Positions 9,187-18,900 of a stretch of DNA of 43,392 nt are shown here, piece by piece. The number at the start of each line of letters is the position of its first letter. Within the stretch, counting starts at the first letter, position 1. Origin of the DNA: Thermostichus vulcanus str. 'Rupite' (GTDB taxonomy: Bacteria; Cyanobacteriota; Cyanobacteriia; Thermostichales; Thermostichaceae); assembly GCF_022848905.1 (NCBI RefSeq), contig NZ_JAFIRA010000034.1, positions 1 to 43,392 of the forward strand. Direction: 5' to 3'. Under the pieces are notes generated by a model. That model was not told where the DNA came from. It did not search any database and saw only the letters and a program-made list of their open reading frames with translations. The translations under genes were made by a program, and so were the position numbers.

Positions 9187-9334
9187 AATCTTTCCCCTTT
9201 TTTCCCTTTGTCCAGCACCCATTTTTGGTAGCACTCGATACAATGCTCTGGGGTAGGATCCCCATGATGGAACTTGGGATTTCTAATTGAGTCCCTGCTT
9301 AGATCCCTGCCCTGCTGTATTGTCGGAGCTGCTT

Positions 9335-10540
9335 GTGAACTGGAACCTTACCCGTACCGTTTCTCCGCTGAAAAGTCTGGCTGTTGGCCTGTCGGTAGCT
9401 GCTTTGATGGGGGCTACACCCACTTCGGCACAGGATCCCTTCAAGGTGGGTATGGTGCTGGTGGGGCCGATGCAGGATGGAGGTTGGAGCCAGGCTCACG
9501 TACAGGGTAGCGAATACGTCAAGGCCCAGTTGCCCGGTGTGGAATTCGATTATCTGGACAAAGTCAACCCGGCGGATCGACCGAATGTGCGGGCCTCACA
9601 AGTGGCTGATGACATGATCGCCCAAGGGGCTAGGGTAATCATCTTCACCTCAGATGATCACAAAGATGATGCGGTTGAAACCGCCCGTCGGCATCCTGAA
9701 ATTGCGGTCATTCACGCCTCCGGAGATATGGCCTGGCCGGAAGGAAAGAATTACATCGAGCAGCCCAACTTGGCCAACATCATGCCCCAGATGGAAGAAA
9801 TGCGCATGGTGGCTGGATGTGCCGCAGCCCTGGGATCCGAAACCGGCAAAATCGGCATGCTGGGGCCCTTGATCAACGATGAAACCCGCCGTTATGCGGC
9901 TGCAGCCTACCTGGGAGCCAAGTATTGTTGGGATACCTATCGGGATCGCCCTGAAGAGCTGGAGTTCCGCGTCACCTGGATTGGTTTTTGGTTCAATATT
10001 CCCGGTGTCACCTTAGATCCGACCAAAGTCGCGGATGATTTTTATAATGGCGGCTTTGATGTGGTCATGTCGGCGCTGGATACTCCAGAAGCGGCGGTAC
10101 AAGGGAAGCGGGCTGCCGAGGCTGGACAACGGGTACGCTACACTGGCTACGGTTTGGCAACAGGATGCGACTTTGCCCCCGACATTTGCTTAGGGGTTTC
10201 CTATTACAACTGGGGGCCCGGCTATAAAGAACTGATCGAAGCTGCCAAGGCTGGCACCTTTGAGAGCCAATTCGTTCGTCCCCCGATCGACTGGTCGGAT
10301 ATCAACAATCCCGATACCTCTTCTGCTGGCTTTGTGATCGGCGATGCTTTGGGAGCCGAGGAGCGGGCCAAGTTAGAGGAGTTTATCGCTGGCTTAGGGA
10401 ATGGCAGCATCGAGCTGTTCAAGGGGCCATTGAACTTCCAGGATGGCACGCCTTTCCTCGCTGAGGGCGAAGTGGCTAGCGAAGCCGACATCTGGTACCT
10501 TGGTCAACTGCTCGAAGGGATGGATGGCGCCAGCAACTAA
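9335..10540 (+). CDS. BMP-family ABC transporter substrate-binding protein
   Basis: Periplasmic binding protein of the basic-membrane-protein (PnrA/Med) family, which usually binds nucleosides or related purine-like compounds. From the GTG at 9335 it has 401 residues with a signal peptide (LAVGLSVAALMGATPTSAQ). The mature part starts DPFKVGMVLVGPMQDGGWSQ, the family hallmark, followed by IIFTSDDHKDDAVETA and GKIGMLGP. A TTG at 9287 is in frame further upstream, but CGGAG at 9325-9329 and the signal-peptide position favour 9335. It stands alone here; an ATPase of the matching transporter type lies at 41175-42719, about 31 kb away, and may or may not belong to it. Confidence 0.88.
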   Translation: MNWNLTRTVSPLKSLAVGLSVAALMGATPTSAQDPFKVGMVLVGPMQDGGWSQAHVQGSEYVKAQLPGVEFDYLDKVNPADRPNVRASQVADDMIAQGARVIIFTSDDHKDDAVETARRHPEIAVIHASGDMAWPEGKNYIEQPNLANIMPQMEEMRMVAGCAAALGSETGKIGMLGPLINDETRRYAAAAYLGAKYCWDTYRDRPEELEFRVTWIGFWFNIPGVTLDPTKVADDFYNGGFDVVMSALDTPEAAVQGKRAAEAGQRVRYTGYGLATGCDFAPDICLGVSYYNWGPGYKELIEAAKAGTFESQFVRPPIDWSDINNPDTSSAGFVIGDALGAEERAKLEEFIAGLGNGSIELFKGPLNFQDGTPFLAEGEVASEADIWYLGQLLEGMDGASN

Positions 10541-10600
10541 CGACCCCAGCAGGGATCCCAATTATCAATTATTATAATTGTGCATTGGGTTCAGCAGTAT

Positions 10601-10618
10601 GCTCTAAGCGCTCTAAGC
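10601..10618. repeat. Exact tandem duplication, 9 bp x 2
   Basis: GCTCTAAGC occurs twice without a gap in the spacer between the BMP protein and the glutathione transferase gene. Confidence 0.9.
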
Positions 10619-10664
10619 AACGACATTGCACTTGCCAAGCATCAACGATGTGCCCCGCTGTTGG

Positions 10665-11267
10665 TCACGCTCCAGGTAGCGGGAAGAACTGATCCGTTTC
10701 TTGCACCCGTTGACACCAGGCTTGAATGCTGGGGAAGGGCTTGAGGTCGAACCCGCCCTGCTCTGCCACATGCGTATAGGTGAATAGAGCGACATCGGCA
10801 ATGGTGTACCGCTCACCCACAAAAAAGGTTTTACCTTCTAGGTGGGTGTTCATGATGCGCAGAGCATCCGTGCCCAACTTGAGATTTTGTTCAATCAGAC
10901 TGGCATTCGCTTCAGCTTGACCGGCACGCACCCAAAACCGGGTGGTGGCAATATAACGGGCAATGCGGGTTTGCTCAAAGAATAGCCATTTTAAAATCTC
11001 GGCTCGTTCCAGCTTGGTTTGGCCGTACATTGGGGTATCTTCTGCCAAGTAGACCAGAATGGCTGCTGACTCGGCCAGCACTACACCACTTTCCAGTTCT
11101 AGGGCCGGGATTTGCCCAAACGGATTCTTGGCCAAGTACTCCGGTAGACGGTTCTCTCCTTGCCTGGAATTGACCGATATCCCTTCGTAAGGGATCCCCA
11201 ACTGTTTGAGGAGCAACTCCACCTTGTAGCAATTCCCAGAGGTCGGGATCCCGTACAGTCGCAACAT
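10665..11267 (-). CDS. Glutathione S-transferase family protein
   Basis: Cytosolic protein of 200 residues. The N-terminus is the thioredoxin-like GST domain (MLRLYGIPTSGNCYKVELLL, then GQIPALELESG and the ESAAILVYLAE glutathione-site helix). The C-terminal half is all-helical, with the GERYTIADVALFTYTHVA motif typical of the fold. The ATG at 11267 is chosen because the GST domain starts there and GAGG lies about seven bases upstream; a longer reading to 11312 adds unrelated residues. Convergent with the BMP gene. Substrate unknown. Confidence 0.9.
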   Translation of the reverse strand: MLRLYGIPTSGNCYKVELLLKQLGIPYEGISVNSRQGENRLPEYLAKNPFGQIPALELESGVVLAESAAILVYLAEDTPMYGQTKLERAEILKWLFFEQTRIARYIATTRFWVRAGQAEANASLIEQNLKLGTDALRIMNTHLEGKTFFVGERYTIADVALFTYTHVAEQGGFDLKPFPSIQAWCQRVQETDQFFPLPGA

Positions 11268-11415
11268 CGTTAACCTCAGCCCAAAGCACTCAATATCAGC
11301 AACCCAAACCACCCTACCTCCAACACTTTAAAATTATAAAGATTGCCATAAAGGTTGCTGGGAAAAACGCCTCCCCTTGTGGGTGGGGATGAGAGGCAAG
11401 GCAGACGACGGGGTA

Positions 11416-11435
11416 TGCCTACGGCAGGCTGCGCC
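11416..11435. repeat. Dispersed repeat unit, copy 1
   Basis: TGCCTACGGCAGGCTGCGCC here and a copy with 19 of 20 bases identical at 42857-42876. Here it sits in the loop of a 7-bp stem. Similar GC-rich elements are common in cyanobacterial spacers. Confidence 0.75.
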
Positions 11436-11475
11436 AACAATACCCCCTGAGCCTGCCAGAAATCTATCGGGTTGA

Positions 11476-11620
11476 AGTGAAGTTAATCTGCTCTACAAGG
11501 TTGTGCGCGAAGCCCGTGATCCTGACCGGGTGCTCCTTATTTCTAGAGAGCACCTATGACGCTGCGGCTAATTTAGCCCATTGGGATAAAGCTGCCCTCA
11601 GACAAACTTGGTTTAAGTGA
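11476..11620 (+). pseudogene. Possible decayed coding fragment of unknown family
   Basis: After a stop at 11473-11475 the frame reads LLYKVVREARDPDRVLLISR, then ends at TGA 11557-11559. The +1-shifted frame carries on with YDAAANLAHWDKAALRQTWF up to TGA 11618-11620. Both halves look protein-like and a single base change would join them. I do not recognise the family, and chance cannot be excluded for so short a stretch. Confidence 0.3.
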
Positions 11621-11703
11621 AAAGCATCTTGTTGGTTAGGCTCTGAAATGTCAGCATAGGTAAGCACGAGCTGACTTGGCTCCTGTTCTGGAAGGGATCC
11701 CTT

Positions 11704-12933
11704 GTGACGTTGAGTTTGCCCCTTGTCCTAACGGCGATTTTCCCATCTAAGCGCCGCCTGGAGGATCTGGATCCCCCCCTTTGGGTGAAACGGTTGTGGA
11801 TTTTCTGCCTCTGTGGGGGCATGTTTGCCTTTTTTGCCCAAGCCACCGCCTTTTTCCCGATTCTGCCGGTTTATCTAACCGAACGCTGGGGATCCACGGC
11901 TCCGGTGGGGTTGGTGGTGGGGGCGATGGCGGCAGGGGTGTTGATGTTGCGGCCTTTGATTGGTATAGCCCTAGATAAGTGGGGGCGAAAGCCCTTGTTG
12001 TGTCTTGGATTATTGGCGGCATTGTTGATTCAGCCGTTGTACCTGCTGGCCCATAGCCCGGAGTGGTTGCTACCGGTGCGGATCTTACATGGCCTCAGTC
12101 AGGCGGGGGTGGCAACGGGATCCCAAACCCTTTTGGCAGACTTGGTTCCTCCAGAACGGCGGGCTGCGATGATGGGCTACCTGGCTATGGCCAATACCCT
12201 GGGGTTTGCCTTTGGGCCGTGGTTGGGCACCCGCCTCTACCAAGCAGGAGGATTTGAACAGTTCATTGTCGGTCTGCTCTGGCTGCTCATTCTCGGGATC
12301 CTGCTCAGCTTTGTGTTGCCCTGGTTACCCCCTCCCCAAAAGTCGGACTTTCCCCATGATGGAACCCCTAGCCCTTGGTCGGCGCTGCTGTATTTTCCAG
12401 TACGGGAGGCAACTTTTTTGTTCCTGATTAGCTCCTTACTGCACGGGGGCCTGACCACTTACCTGCCTTTGTTGGTGGCTGAAACGGGGGATTTTTACAG
12501 CTTATTTGCCTTGGGGGCGGTGGTTGTGCGTTGGGCCCTAGGGCAATGGGGGCATCGGGTTTCCTACCGGTTTTTGTCTACAACGGCTTTTTGTTGTTCC
12601 AGTTTGGCGTTGATGGGCATTGTCTGGCAGCCGGGCTGGCTCAGCAGTTGGGCAATTCTCTACAGCTTGGGGTTTGGCACGGTGTTTCCGGTATTGTCAG
12701 CAATTGTCTCCTTAGCTGTGCCGCCAGAACAGCGTGGGCGGGTGTACAGCCTCTTTTTGATGGGGTTTGATTCGGGTATGACCTTGGGCAGTGCCGGGAT
12801 GGGATCCCTACTGGGGTTCGCTCCTTTGAGTGGGCTGTTCCTCAGTTGGGGAGGGTTGGGCTTGGGGGCAAGCTGGGTGGCGTTTCGGCAGTTTGCCCGC
12901 CCGATTCCGGTGGTAGAAGCCAAAAACTCCTAA
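11704..12933 (+). CDS. Major facilitator superfamily (MFS) transporter
   Basis: Integral membrane protein of 409 residues with about 12 hydrophobic segments. MFS landmarks are the loop 2-3 motif GIALDKWGRKPLL, the helix-4 VRILHGLSQAGVATGSQTLL with LVPPERRAAMMGYL, and its echo VPPEQRGRVYSLFLMGFD in the second half. The start is GTG at 11704 with GGAAGG upstream. It resembles drug and small-molecule efflux transporters, but nothing fixes the substrate. IspD follows 65 bases downstream on the same strand. Confidence 0.88.
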   Translation: MTLSLPLVLTAIFPSKRRLEDLDPPLWVKRLWIFCLCGGMFAFFAQATAFFPILPVYLTERWGSTAPVGLVVGAMAAGVLMLRPLIGIALDKWGRKPLLCLGLLAALLIQPLYLLAHSPEWLLPVRILHGLSQAGVATGSQTLLADLVPPERRAAMMGYLAMANTLGFAFGPWLGTRLYQAGGFEQFIVGLLWLLILGILLSFVLPWLPPPQKSDFPHDGTPSPWSALLYFPVREATFLFLISSLLHGGLTTYLPLLVAETGDFYSLFALGAVVVRWALGQWGHRVSYRFLSTTAFCCSSLALMGIVWQPGWLSSWAILYSLGFGTVFPVLSAIVSLAVPPEQRGRVYSLFLMGFDSGMTLGSAGMGSLLGFAPLSGLFLSWGGLGLGASWVAFRQFARPIPVVEAKNS

Positions 12934-12998
12934 GGGATCCCGACACAGTACACTGAGATCCGATCGCGCAGCGCGTCCTTTTTCATCTTTTCAGCCCC

Positions 12999-13691
12999 AT
13001 GCACCTTTTGATCCCAGCGGCGGGTAGCGGTAAGCGGATGGGGGCAACGGTGAACAAGCTGTTGCTACCGCTGTTGGGGCGGCCAATTTTGGCCTGGACG
13101 TTGCGGGCTGCGGATCGGGCCCGCTCGATTGAATGGATTGGCATCCTGGCACAACCCAGCGATTGGCCGGCCATTGAGGCGATGTTAGCAGCGGATCCCT
13201 TGGCTACACCTGTGGAGATGGTGCAGGGGGGTGTTACCCGCCAAGAGTCTGTTTTCAACGGCATCCAACACCTTTGGCAACGGGGGAATGTGGAACGGGT
13301 GCTGATTCACGATGGGGCGCGCTGCTTGGCCACTCCCGAACTATTCGATCGCTGTAGTGCCGCCCTGCAGCAGGTGGATGGGTTGATCGCGGCGATCCCC
13401 GTCAAGGACACAATTAAAGTCACAGAAACTGGCCCCAACGGGATCCAAGTGCAATCCACCCCAGAGCGCAGCAGACTGTGGGCTGCTCAAACCCCGCAAG
13501 GCTTTCGGTTGCCACTGCTGTGGCAGGCCCATCAGGAAGCACAAACTCAAGGTTGGCAAGTCACCGACGATGCCGCTCTATTCGAGAAGTTGGGTTGGCC
13601 GGTTTACATTGTGGAAGGGGAGGAGTCGAACCTCAAGCTAACTACCCCCTTGGATTTGCTGCTGGCCACTCAGATTTTAGAACAGCGCTAA
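12999..13691 (+). CDS. ispD: 2-C-methyl-D-erythritol 4-phosphate cytidylyltransferase IspD
   Basis: Third enzyme of the MEP isoprenoid pathway; it couples CTP to methylerythritol phosphate. The 230-residue product has the nucleotide-binding LIPAAGSGKRMGATVNKLLL, the QGGVTRQESVFNGI segment, VLIHDGARCLATPELFDRC, and the C-terminal EGEESNLKLTTPLDLLLA, all standard for IspD, with normal length. The ATG at 12999 sits immediately before the PAAGSGKR loop, so the start is secure. Confidence 0.96.
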   Translation: MHLLIPAAGSGKRMGATVNKLLLPLLGRPILAWTLRAADRARSIEWIGILAQPSDWPAIEAMLAADPLATPVEMVQGGVTRQESVFNGIQHLWQRGNVERVLIHDGARCLATPELFDRCSAALQQVDGLIAAIPVKDTIKVTETGPNGIQVQSTPERSRLWAAQTPQGFRLPLLWQAHQEAQTQGWQVTDDAALFEKLGWPVYIVEGEESNLKLTTPLDLLLATQILEQR

Positions 13692-13694
13692 ATA

Positions 13695-13714
13695 TCTGTA
13701 CTTGTCTGTACTTG
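13695..13714. repeat. Exact tandem duplication, 10 bp x 2
   Basis: TCTGTACTTG occurs twice back to back, starting a few bases after the ispD stop. Confidence 0.9.
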
Positions 13715-13789
13715 CTCAGCTACACCCAACCGCTATGCAAGTGGTGAGCGTATCCTGTGGCTGATTATTCTTGATGAATCCTCTGCACG

Positions 13790-14373
13790 GTAAGTAGCTA
13801 GACATGATTAAACTTAAAAACGTCCGTTTTTGTGAACCGCGTTTCGCGTAGCTGTAGTTGAGTGGACTACAGCGTTCAAACCCGCTTTCATCCAAATACT
13901 TCAGACAAATCACACCGGCAACTGCCCATGCTTTGAGGAATTGCCAGTCGGCTTGCTGAGCTTGCTGCAACTGAAGCGATTTTGGCTCAGCAGGACGGTA
14001 CCCCAGGCGCTTCTGAACAGAGCCCTTCTTTTCAATTTATTAAGATCTGTAGATCTGTCCGAGTTGCTTGCCACTGAGGACGACACCACGCTCAGTAGCC
14101 AAGCGCTCACACAACTGCACACTGGTGTAGCTACGCTGCTCTTGCAGCCAGGTTTCGACCGCTTTGATATCGGAGTTTTGCCACTTGGTCTTGCCCCCAC
14201 GCCCTGCTGCTTCCCACGGCCCACCGAGCCCACCGTTGCAGGGTTTGGCGCACCGTATGTTCACACTGATGCAGGGGTTGAGCAATCTGGGGCGTTGTCC
14301 AACCACTGGCATTGAGCCGCAAGGTGATAGCTCTGAGCCGGAGGCGACGGGCAATGCCATCAGCCAAGCTCAT
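13790..14373 (-). pseudogene. Decayed IS630-type transposase (N-terminal part)
   Basis: Three minus-strand frames together spell an IS630-like transposase. From the ATG at 14373 it reads MSLADGIARRLRLRAITLRL and WTTPQIAQPLHQCEHTVRQT (first helix-turn-helix). In another frame comes TWLQEQRSYTSVQLCERLAT (second helix-turn-helix) up to GQIYRS and a stop. In a third frame comes GYRPAEPKSLQL and then LKYLDESGFE, which carries the first catalytic Asp. At least two frameshifts break it and the C-terminal catalytic part is missing. It cannot encode a working transposase. Exact outer borders are uncertain; I see no terminal repeats. Confidence 0.8.
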
Positions 14374-14481
14374 CTCATCAAGGGACGGTCTTCTTCGGCA
14401 CTCAGTTCGATGTGATGAGCCGCAGGCACAGATGCGCACAAAATCAACTGCCCCATCTTAATAACTTTTCTTGTCTAACTA

Positions 14482-14499
14482 CTTAGAACTCTTAGAACT
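14482..14499. repeat. Exact tandem duplication, 9 bp x 2
   Basis: CTTAGAACT occurs twice without a gap, just upstream of the response-regulator relic. Confidence 0.9.
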
Positions 14500-14503
14500 G
14501 CTC

Positions 14504-14701
14504 ATGCAAAGTGGGCGACGAGTCCTGAGCCGAACCTTTCTCCTCGAACGGCTTTGGTCTCTCAGCGATCCCCCCAACGAAGAAACCATCAAAGCCCACA
14601 TTAAATCCTTGCGCAAATAACTCTCTCAAGCCGGAGCCCCCCAGAATCTGATTGAAACAATCCATGGTATGGGCTACCGACTTCAGTCAGTGGAACGTTA
14701 A
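14504..14701 (+). pseudogene. Relic of an OmpR/PhoB-type response regulator (DNA-binding domain tail)
   Basis: The frame from 14504 reads VLSRTFLLERLWSLSDPPNE, then TIKAHIKSLRK, an in-frame TAA at 14618-14620, then LSQAGAPQNLIETIHGMGYR and a final stop at 14699-14701. This is the C-terminal winged helix of the Trans_reg_C family, with the GMGYRL turn intact. The receiver domain is missing, so the gene is truncated at its 5' side and interrupted once. It lies next to the transposase relic, so an IS-related event may have removed the rest. Confidence 0.75.
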
Positions 14702-14740
14702 TCACGAATGAATGATCAAAAATGTGATCAAATAAATGAC

Positions 14741-15805
14741 CTATAGCCGCTCTGCAATCGCTTCCGCCATCTCTTGGGTACCGACGGGATCCCCTTTGGC
14801 CAGATCGTAGGTGACCCGCTTGCCTTCCGCAATCACAGCCTGGACTGCCGCTTCCACCCTTTCAGCTACTTCCCGTTCCCCGAGGTAGCGCAACATCATT
14901 ACCCCAGACAGGATCAACGCCACCGGGTTAACCTTATTTTGTCCGGCATACTTGGGCGCTGAACCATGAATGGCCTCAAATACCGCCATGTCATCCCCAA
15001 TATTTGCCCCCGGTGCTACCCCTAGCCCGCCGATCATCCCCGCGCATAGATCGGAAATGATATCGCCGTAGAGATTGGTTAGCACCAGCACATCGTAGAG
15101 TTCCGGCTTTTGCATCAACTGCATACACATGTTGTCCACAATGCGGTCTTCGAATTCAATATCGGGGTAATCTTTGGCCACCTCCCGCGCCACCTCCAGG
15201 AACAACCCATCGGTAAACTTCATGATGTTGGCCTTATGCACTGCTGTTACTTTTTTGCGGCCATTCTGTTGGGCATAGTCGAAAGCAAATTTGACAATAC
15301 GTCGGCTGCCGAAATCTGAGATCGGTTTGATGCCAATCGCGGATCCCTCCCGGATTGATTTGCCAGACAGTTGCATCATCTGTTCCCGCGCCTGGATAGC
15401 TTCGGGAGTGCCGCGCTCAAACTCGATACCGGCGTAGAGATCCTCGGTATTTTCCCGCACCACCACCAAATCAATGTTTTGAAACGGGCTTTTGACGCCG
15501 ATCATGGATTTGGCCGGGCGCAGGTTGGCGTACAGATCCAGCTCTTTGCGAATGGCCACATTCACCGAACGAAAGCCAGTACCCACAGGGGTACCAATCG
15601 GGCCTTTGATCGCCAGCTTGGTTTCCCGAATCGACTCCAACACCTGCGGCGGCAAGGGAGTGCCATATTTTTCGATCACATCCACTCCCGCATCCACCGG
15701 GATCCATTCAAACGGGATCCCCGTCGCATCCAGTACGGTGGTCATTGCTTTGGCCACTTCCGGGCCGATACCATCTCCAGGGATCAAGGTCACACGATAG
15801 GTCAC
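14741..15805 (-). CDS. Isocitrate/isopropylmalate dehydrogenase family, predicted isocitrate dehydrogenase
   Basis: Beta-decarboxylating dehydrogenase of 354 residues. Isocitrate rather than isopropylmalate is suggested by Ser80, Asn82 and Arg86 in [19 protein letters not shown], which match the isocitrate-phosphate-face Ser, Asn and Arg of E. coli Icd. The catalytic set is present: Tyr124 (DLYAGIE), Lys191 (KANIMKF), Asp248 and Asp252 (LYGDIISDL). Overall length and many segments resemble compact NAD enzymes, yet Lys285, Tyr286 and Val292 (PKYAGQNKV) match the E. coli NADP-specificity residues 344, 345 and 351. So cofactor choice is open, with NADP favoured. The GTG at 15805 is preferred: GAGGAGAA lies just upstream, inside a longer reading that would start at 15820. 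Confidence 0.88.
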   Translation of the reverse strand: MTYRVTLIPGDGIGPEVAKAMTTVLDATGIPFEWIPVDAGVDVIEKYGTPLPPQVLESIRETKLAIKGPIGTPVGTGFRSVNVAIRKELDLYANLRPAKSMIGVKSPFQNIDLVVVRENTEDLYAGIEFERGTPEAIQAREQMMQLSGKSIREGSAIGIKPISDFGSRRIVKFAFDYAQQNGRKKVTAVHKANIMKFTDGLFLEVAREVAKDYPDIEFEDRIVDNMCMQLMQKPELYDVLVLTNLYGDIISDLCAGMIGGLGVAPGANIGDDMAVFEAIHGSAPKYAGQNKVNPVALILSGVMMLRYLGEREVAERVEAAVQAVIAEGKRVTYDLAKGDPVGTQEMAEAIAERL

Positions 15806-15993
15806 AGATGTTCTCCTCACAGCCCAATGTTCATTGGTCGCAGGTCTCCCGGTTCTTAAGTCTTAGTTCTTTAGGTCTCAGACTCCGACCCGTTGGGAGC
15901 TCCAGAGCTTAGATGACTATAAAGCATGTTGGAATTGGGAATGATACGTCAGCTACTTTGTCGGGCAATCAAGACTGGATCCCTTTGAATCCT

Positions 15994-18900
15994 CTAAGTG
16001 CGGGGTGGCAACGGTACGAGCAACTCCACCACTGTGCCACTGCCAAAGCGGCGGCTTCGCCAAGCAATCGTGGCCCCGATCAATTCCGCTCGGTAGCGCA
16101 TGTTGAGTAATCCATGTCCACGGCTTGGGGGCTCAGTGGGATCCGTTTCGTCGTCCAATTGCGGCATGCCCCGGCCATCATCAATGATCTTCAATTCCAA
16201 GTGCGTGTAGAGATCCGGAGGTGTGGAGGAGGGTAAGGCACCCTCCTCTTTTGCTGTCGGAATGCCCGTTCCCAAAGCCCTTGGCTGGATGGTGACATCA
16301 ATCCGCTGCGCCCCCGCATGTTTGACGATGTTGTTCAGGGCTTCCTGCACAATGCGAAAAAGGCTGCTTTGACTGGCGGTGCTGAGACGCGCGAGCAACC
16401 CATTGGCCCGATTATCAAAACGGGTGACAAGGGGATGGGGAGAGCGTTGGGCAGCACGTTCCAAGAGACTGCGCAGGGCTGGGCCAAGGTTAAACGCCCG
16501 CATAGCAGTGGGTTGTAAATCTTCTACAATTCCCCGCAATTCGGCGATCGTCTCCCGCAGTTGCGCGCTCATGACTTGTAACTGATCCCGCCCAGACTGT
16601 CCAATGCTGGGATCGCCAGAAAGCTCCTGAATTTGTCGGGACAAGGCCCCCAGATCTGCCAGGGTTTGGTCGTGCAAATCGGCTGCCAAGCGACGGCTTT
16701 CCGCCTCCCGCCCCTCCGTCAGACCTCGTAAGGCTGCTGCTGTTGCTTCTTGACGCCGTACCCGTTCATAAAACAAGGCCCGTTGGAGAGCCACCGCCGC
16801 AATATCCGCCAGCGCCTTGACCAAATCCGTATCACTTTCGGAAAACCCGGCCTCTTCCGCGCGGGTCAGGGTGCCACCGGCCTCGGCAGCTTCCGGTGGA
16901 GTAAACGCACAGAGAACCCCGGCAATTTGGTCAGCATCGGTGGTCACCGGCACACACAGCAAAGAGCGGATCCCGGCTTGCAGCAAATTCTGTCGGGTTT
17001 CGGCGGGTAACGGAAACTGGTTCACATCCGGAATCAGCAGGGTGTCGCGGTTGCTATAGCAATGGAGTAGGAGCAGCCAGTTGAGATCGGGAGGTACCGC
17101 TTGCCCTAAGTGGGAGGAGATCCCCGGTTGACGACGATATTCCTGCAAGATCTTCAGAGGTTCGGATGAAGCCGGCAGGTTGAGCAAGGGATCCATTGCG
17201 GACGAAGAATCTTGTACCACCGCGCGACCAGACCACCCAACAACCTGGGGATCCTGGAGAGCGATAAAGTCACACTGGTTAATTTGCAGCGCATCCGCCA
17301 TGCCTTCGAGGGCAATTTGCACCACCTGATGGGGGTCATAGGTACCACTCAGGCGTTGGGCAACCTGCCGTAACAGGCTCTCCCGCTGGGCGGAGATGCG
17401 GGTTTGCTCGTAGAGTTGCGCTTGCTTGAGGGCGATCCCGGCTTGTTCTGCTACGGCCATGGCCAAAGACAGTTCCTCCGGGCGAAACTCCCGCGGTTGC
17501 GGGGCAGCAATCAGAGCAATCGTACCAATCAACTCTCCCCCTTGCCGAATTGGGATCAAGGCCATGCTGCGAATCGCCAAGACCTGGAAAAAGTGGCGCA
17601 GCCGCTCGGTTACCTCTGCTCCCAAATCCGGAAACAAGGGATCCCGCTGCACATCTTTGATGAGAAACGGTTCTCCCCGCCGCAACAGCTCGTAGGTCTC
17701 CGGGTGCATCAGGCAAAATTCCAGATGGGCTTCCAAAAAGCGATCCCCCGGTTGTCCCTGCAGTGAAGTATGCAGCACCACACTCGGATCCCGTAGAGAA
17801 TGAAAGGGAATCGGCACTTCGTTCGCAACTGAACCCGGCCCCGACTCGTGAACATCCTCCTGCATTAAGCCCCGCACAAATATCCCCTCCGACCAAACCA
17901 CCGGCTGCCGCATCTGGGCCAGTCCCTCTGTAAAAGGCACCCCGCCCGCCAGGGGTCGAGTATCCATCCAGCGCAGAAAAGAGTGGCAATGGTGAATCCA
18001 GTCCTCCCGCACACTGGGCTGGGAGCGGTAGAGAATGATCTCACAGCGATCATGGGATCCCGGTTGACTCGATTCCGACCCGATTTGGGTTTGCCGATTC
18101 AAGTGCAGTGCTGCTTCCAAAGAACGGACAATCGAGTACAACACCTGGCGCGGTTCTAAAGAGGTGCGGATTTGGGCGGTCAACTCATTCAGTAAGGTCT
18201 CACGGCGAGCCTGTTGCTGGGTTTTTTCGTAAAGGCGGGAATGGGTAATGGCCAAAATCAGTTGCTCCGCCACCAAGCGCAGCAGCGTTTGATCGGCCTG
18301 CGACCAATCCTCCAAACAGGCAGGCTGCTCCCCAGGTTGGCCGTAGTCCGCATGACAACGATGCACACTCAGGACCCCGAAGGTGCCGGATCCCAATTGC
18401 AGACTGGCGGAGATCACCGTTCTCACCCCCGCCTCCTGAAAGCGCCTGCGGCTCTCCAGATCAAAGCTCTCTAGCCCCGACCAGATGCGAATTTCCAAGG
18501 GATCCGACTGTGCTTCCAAGTAAGGGGCAATCGGGTTGTCGCGAATGGGAATGGAGCGGCCTTGCCAGCTATCAATGCCCGGCCGCGCATAGGCATGGCG
18601 AAAGACGCCGGTCTCCTGAGCCGGGTCGAAAAAGACAAATTGGGCTCGACAGGCTTTCAAGGCTTGGCCCACTTCCTCCACTGCCGACTGCAAAATTTCA
18701 TCCAAATCCAAAGAATGTCGAATCCGGTCGGTCATGCGGTTGAGCAATGAAGCCTGTTCCGCCTGCTGCCGGGTTTGTGCTAGGAGGTGCTGAGTTTGCT
18801 TCAACAGTCGCGCCTGACCAATGGCCATCGCCGCCTGCTCAGCCACCGCCTCCGCCAATTCCAAGTCGTCCGCCTGCCAAGGGGGAGGGAGCTGGGATCC

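Larger units (their letters stand above)
11268..11703. other. 436-base spacer with a dispersed repeat and a decayed coding trace
   Basis: There is no intact gene. The spacer contains a hairpin made of GGGGTAT (11410-11416) and ATACCCC (11440-11446) that encloses a dispersed repeat unit (11416-11435). Further on lies a possible decayed reading frame (11476-11620). The promoter of the MFS gene should be near the 3' end but I could not define it. Confidence 0.6.

Noticed and set aside
9230-9290. TACAAT before the BMP gene considered as a promoter -10 box
   Set aside because: No -35 element at suitable distance was found, so I did not list it as a promoter.
11340-11460. Structured GC-rich stretch considered as a riboswitch
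   Set aside because: No conserved riboswitch core was recognised, and the structure is explained by a dispersed repeat in a short stem.
14741-15805. Annotation as LeuB (3-isopropylmalate dehydrogenase)
   Set aside because: The substrate helix carries Ser and Asn (SVNVAIR) as in isocitrate dehydrogenases, not the hydrophobic pattern of LeuB.
17336-17989. Minus-strand reading of about 217 codons in another frame of the multi-GAF kinase
   Set aside because: It is Gly/Cys-rich, low in structure, and fully within the kinase gene, whose frame shows clear GAF domains.
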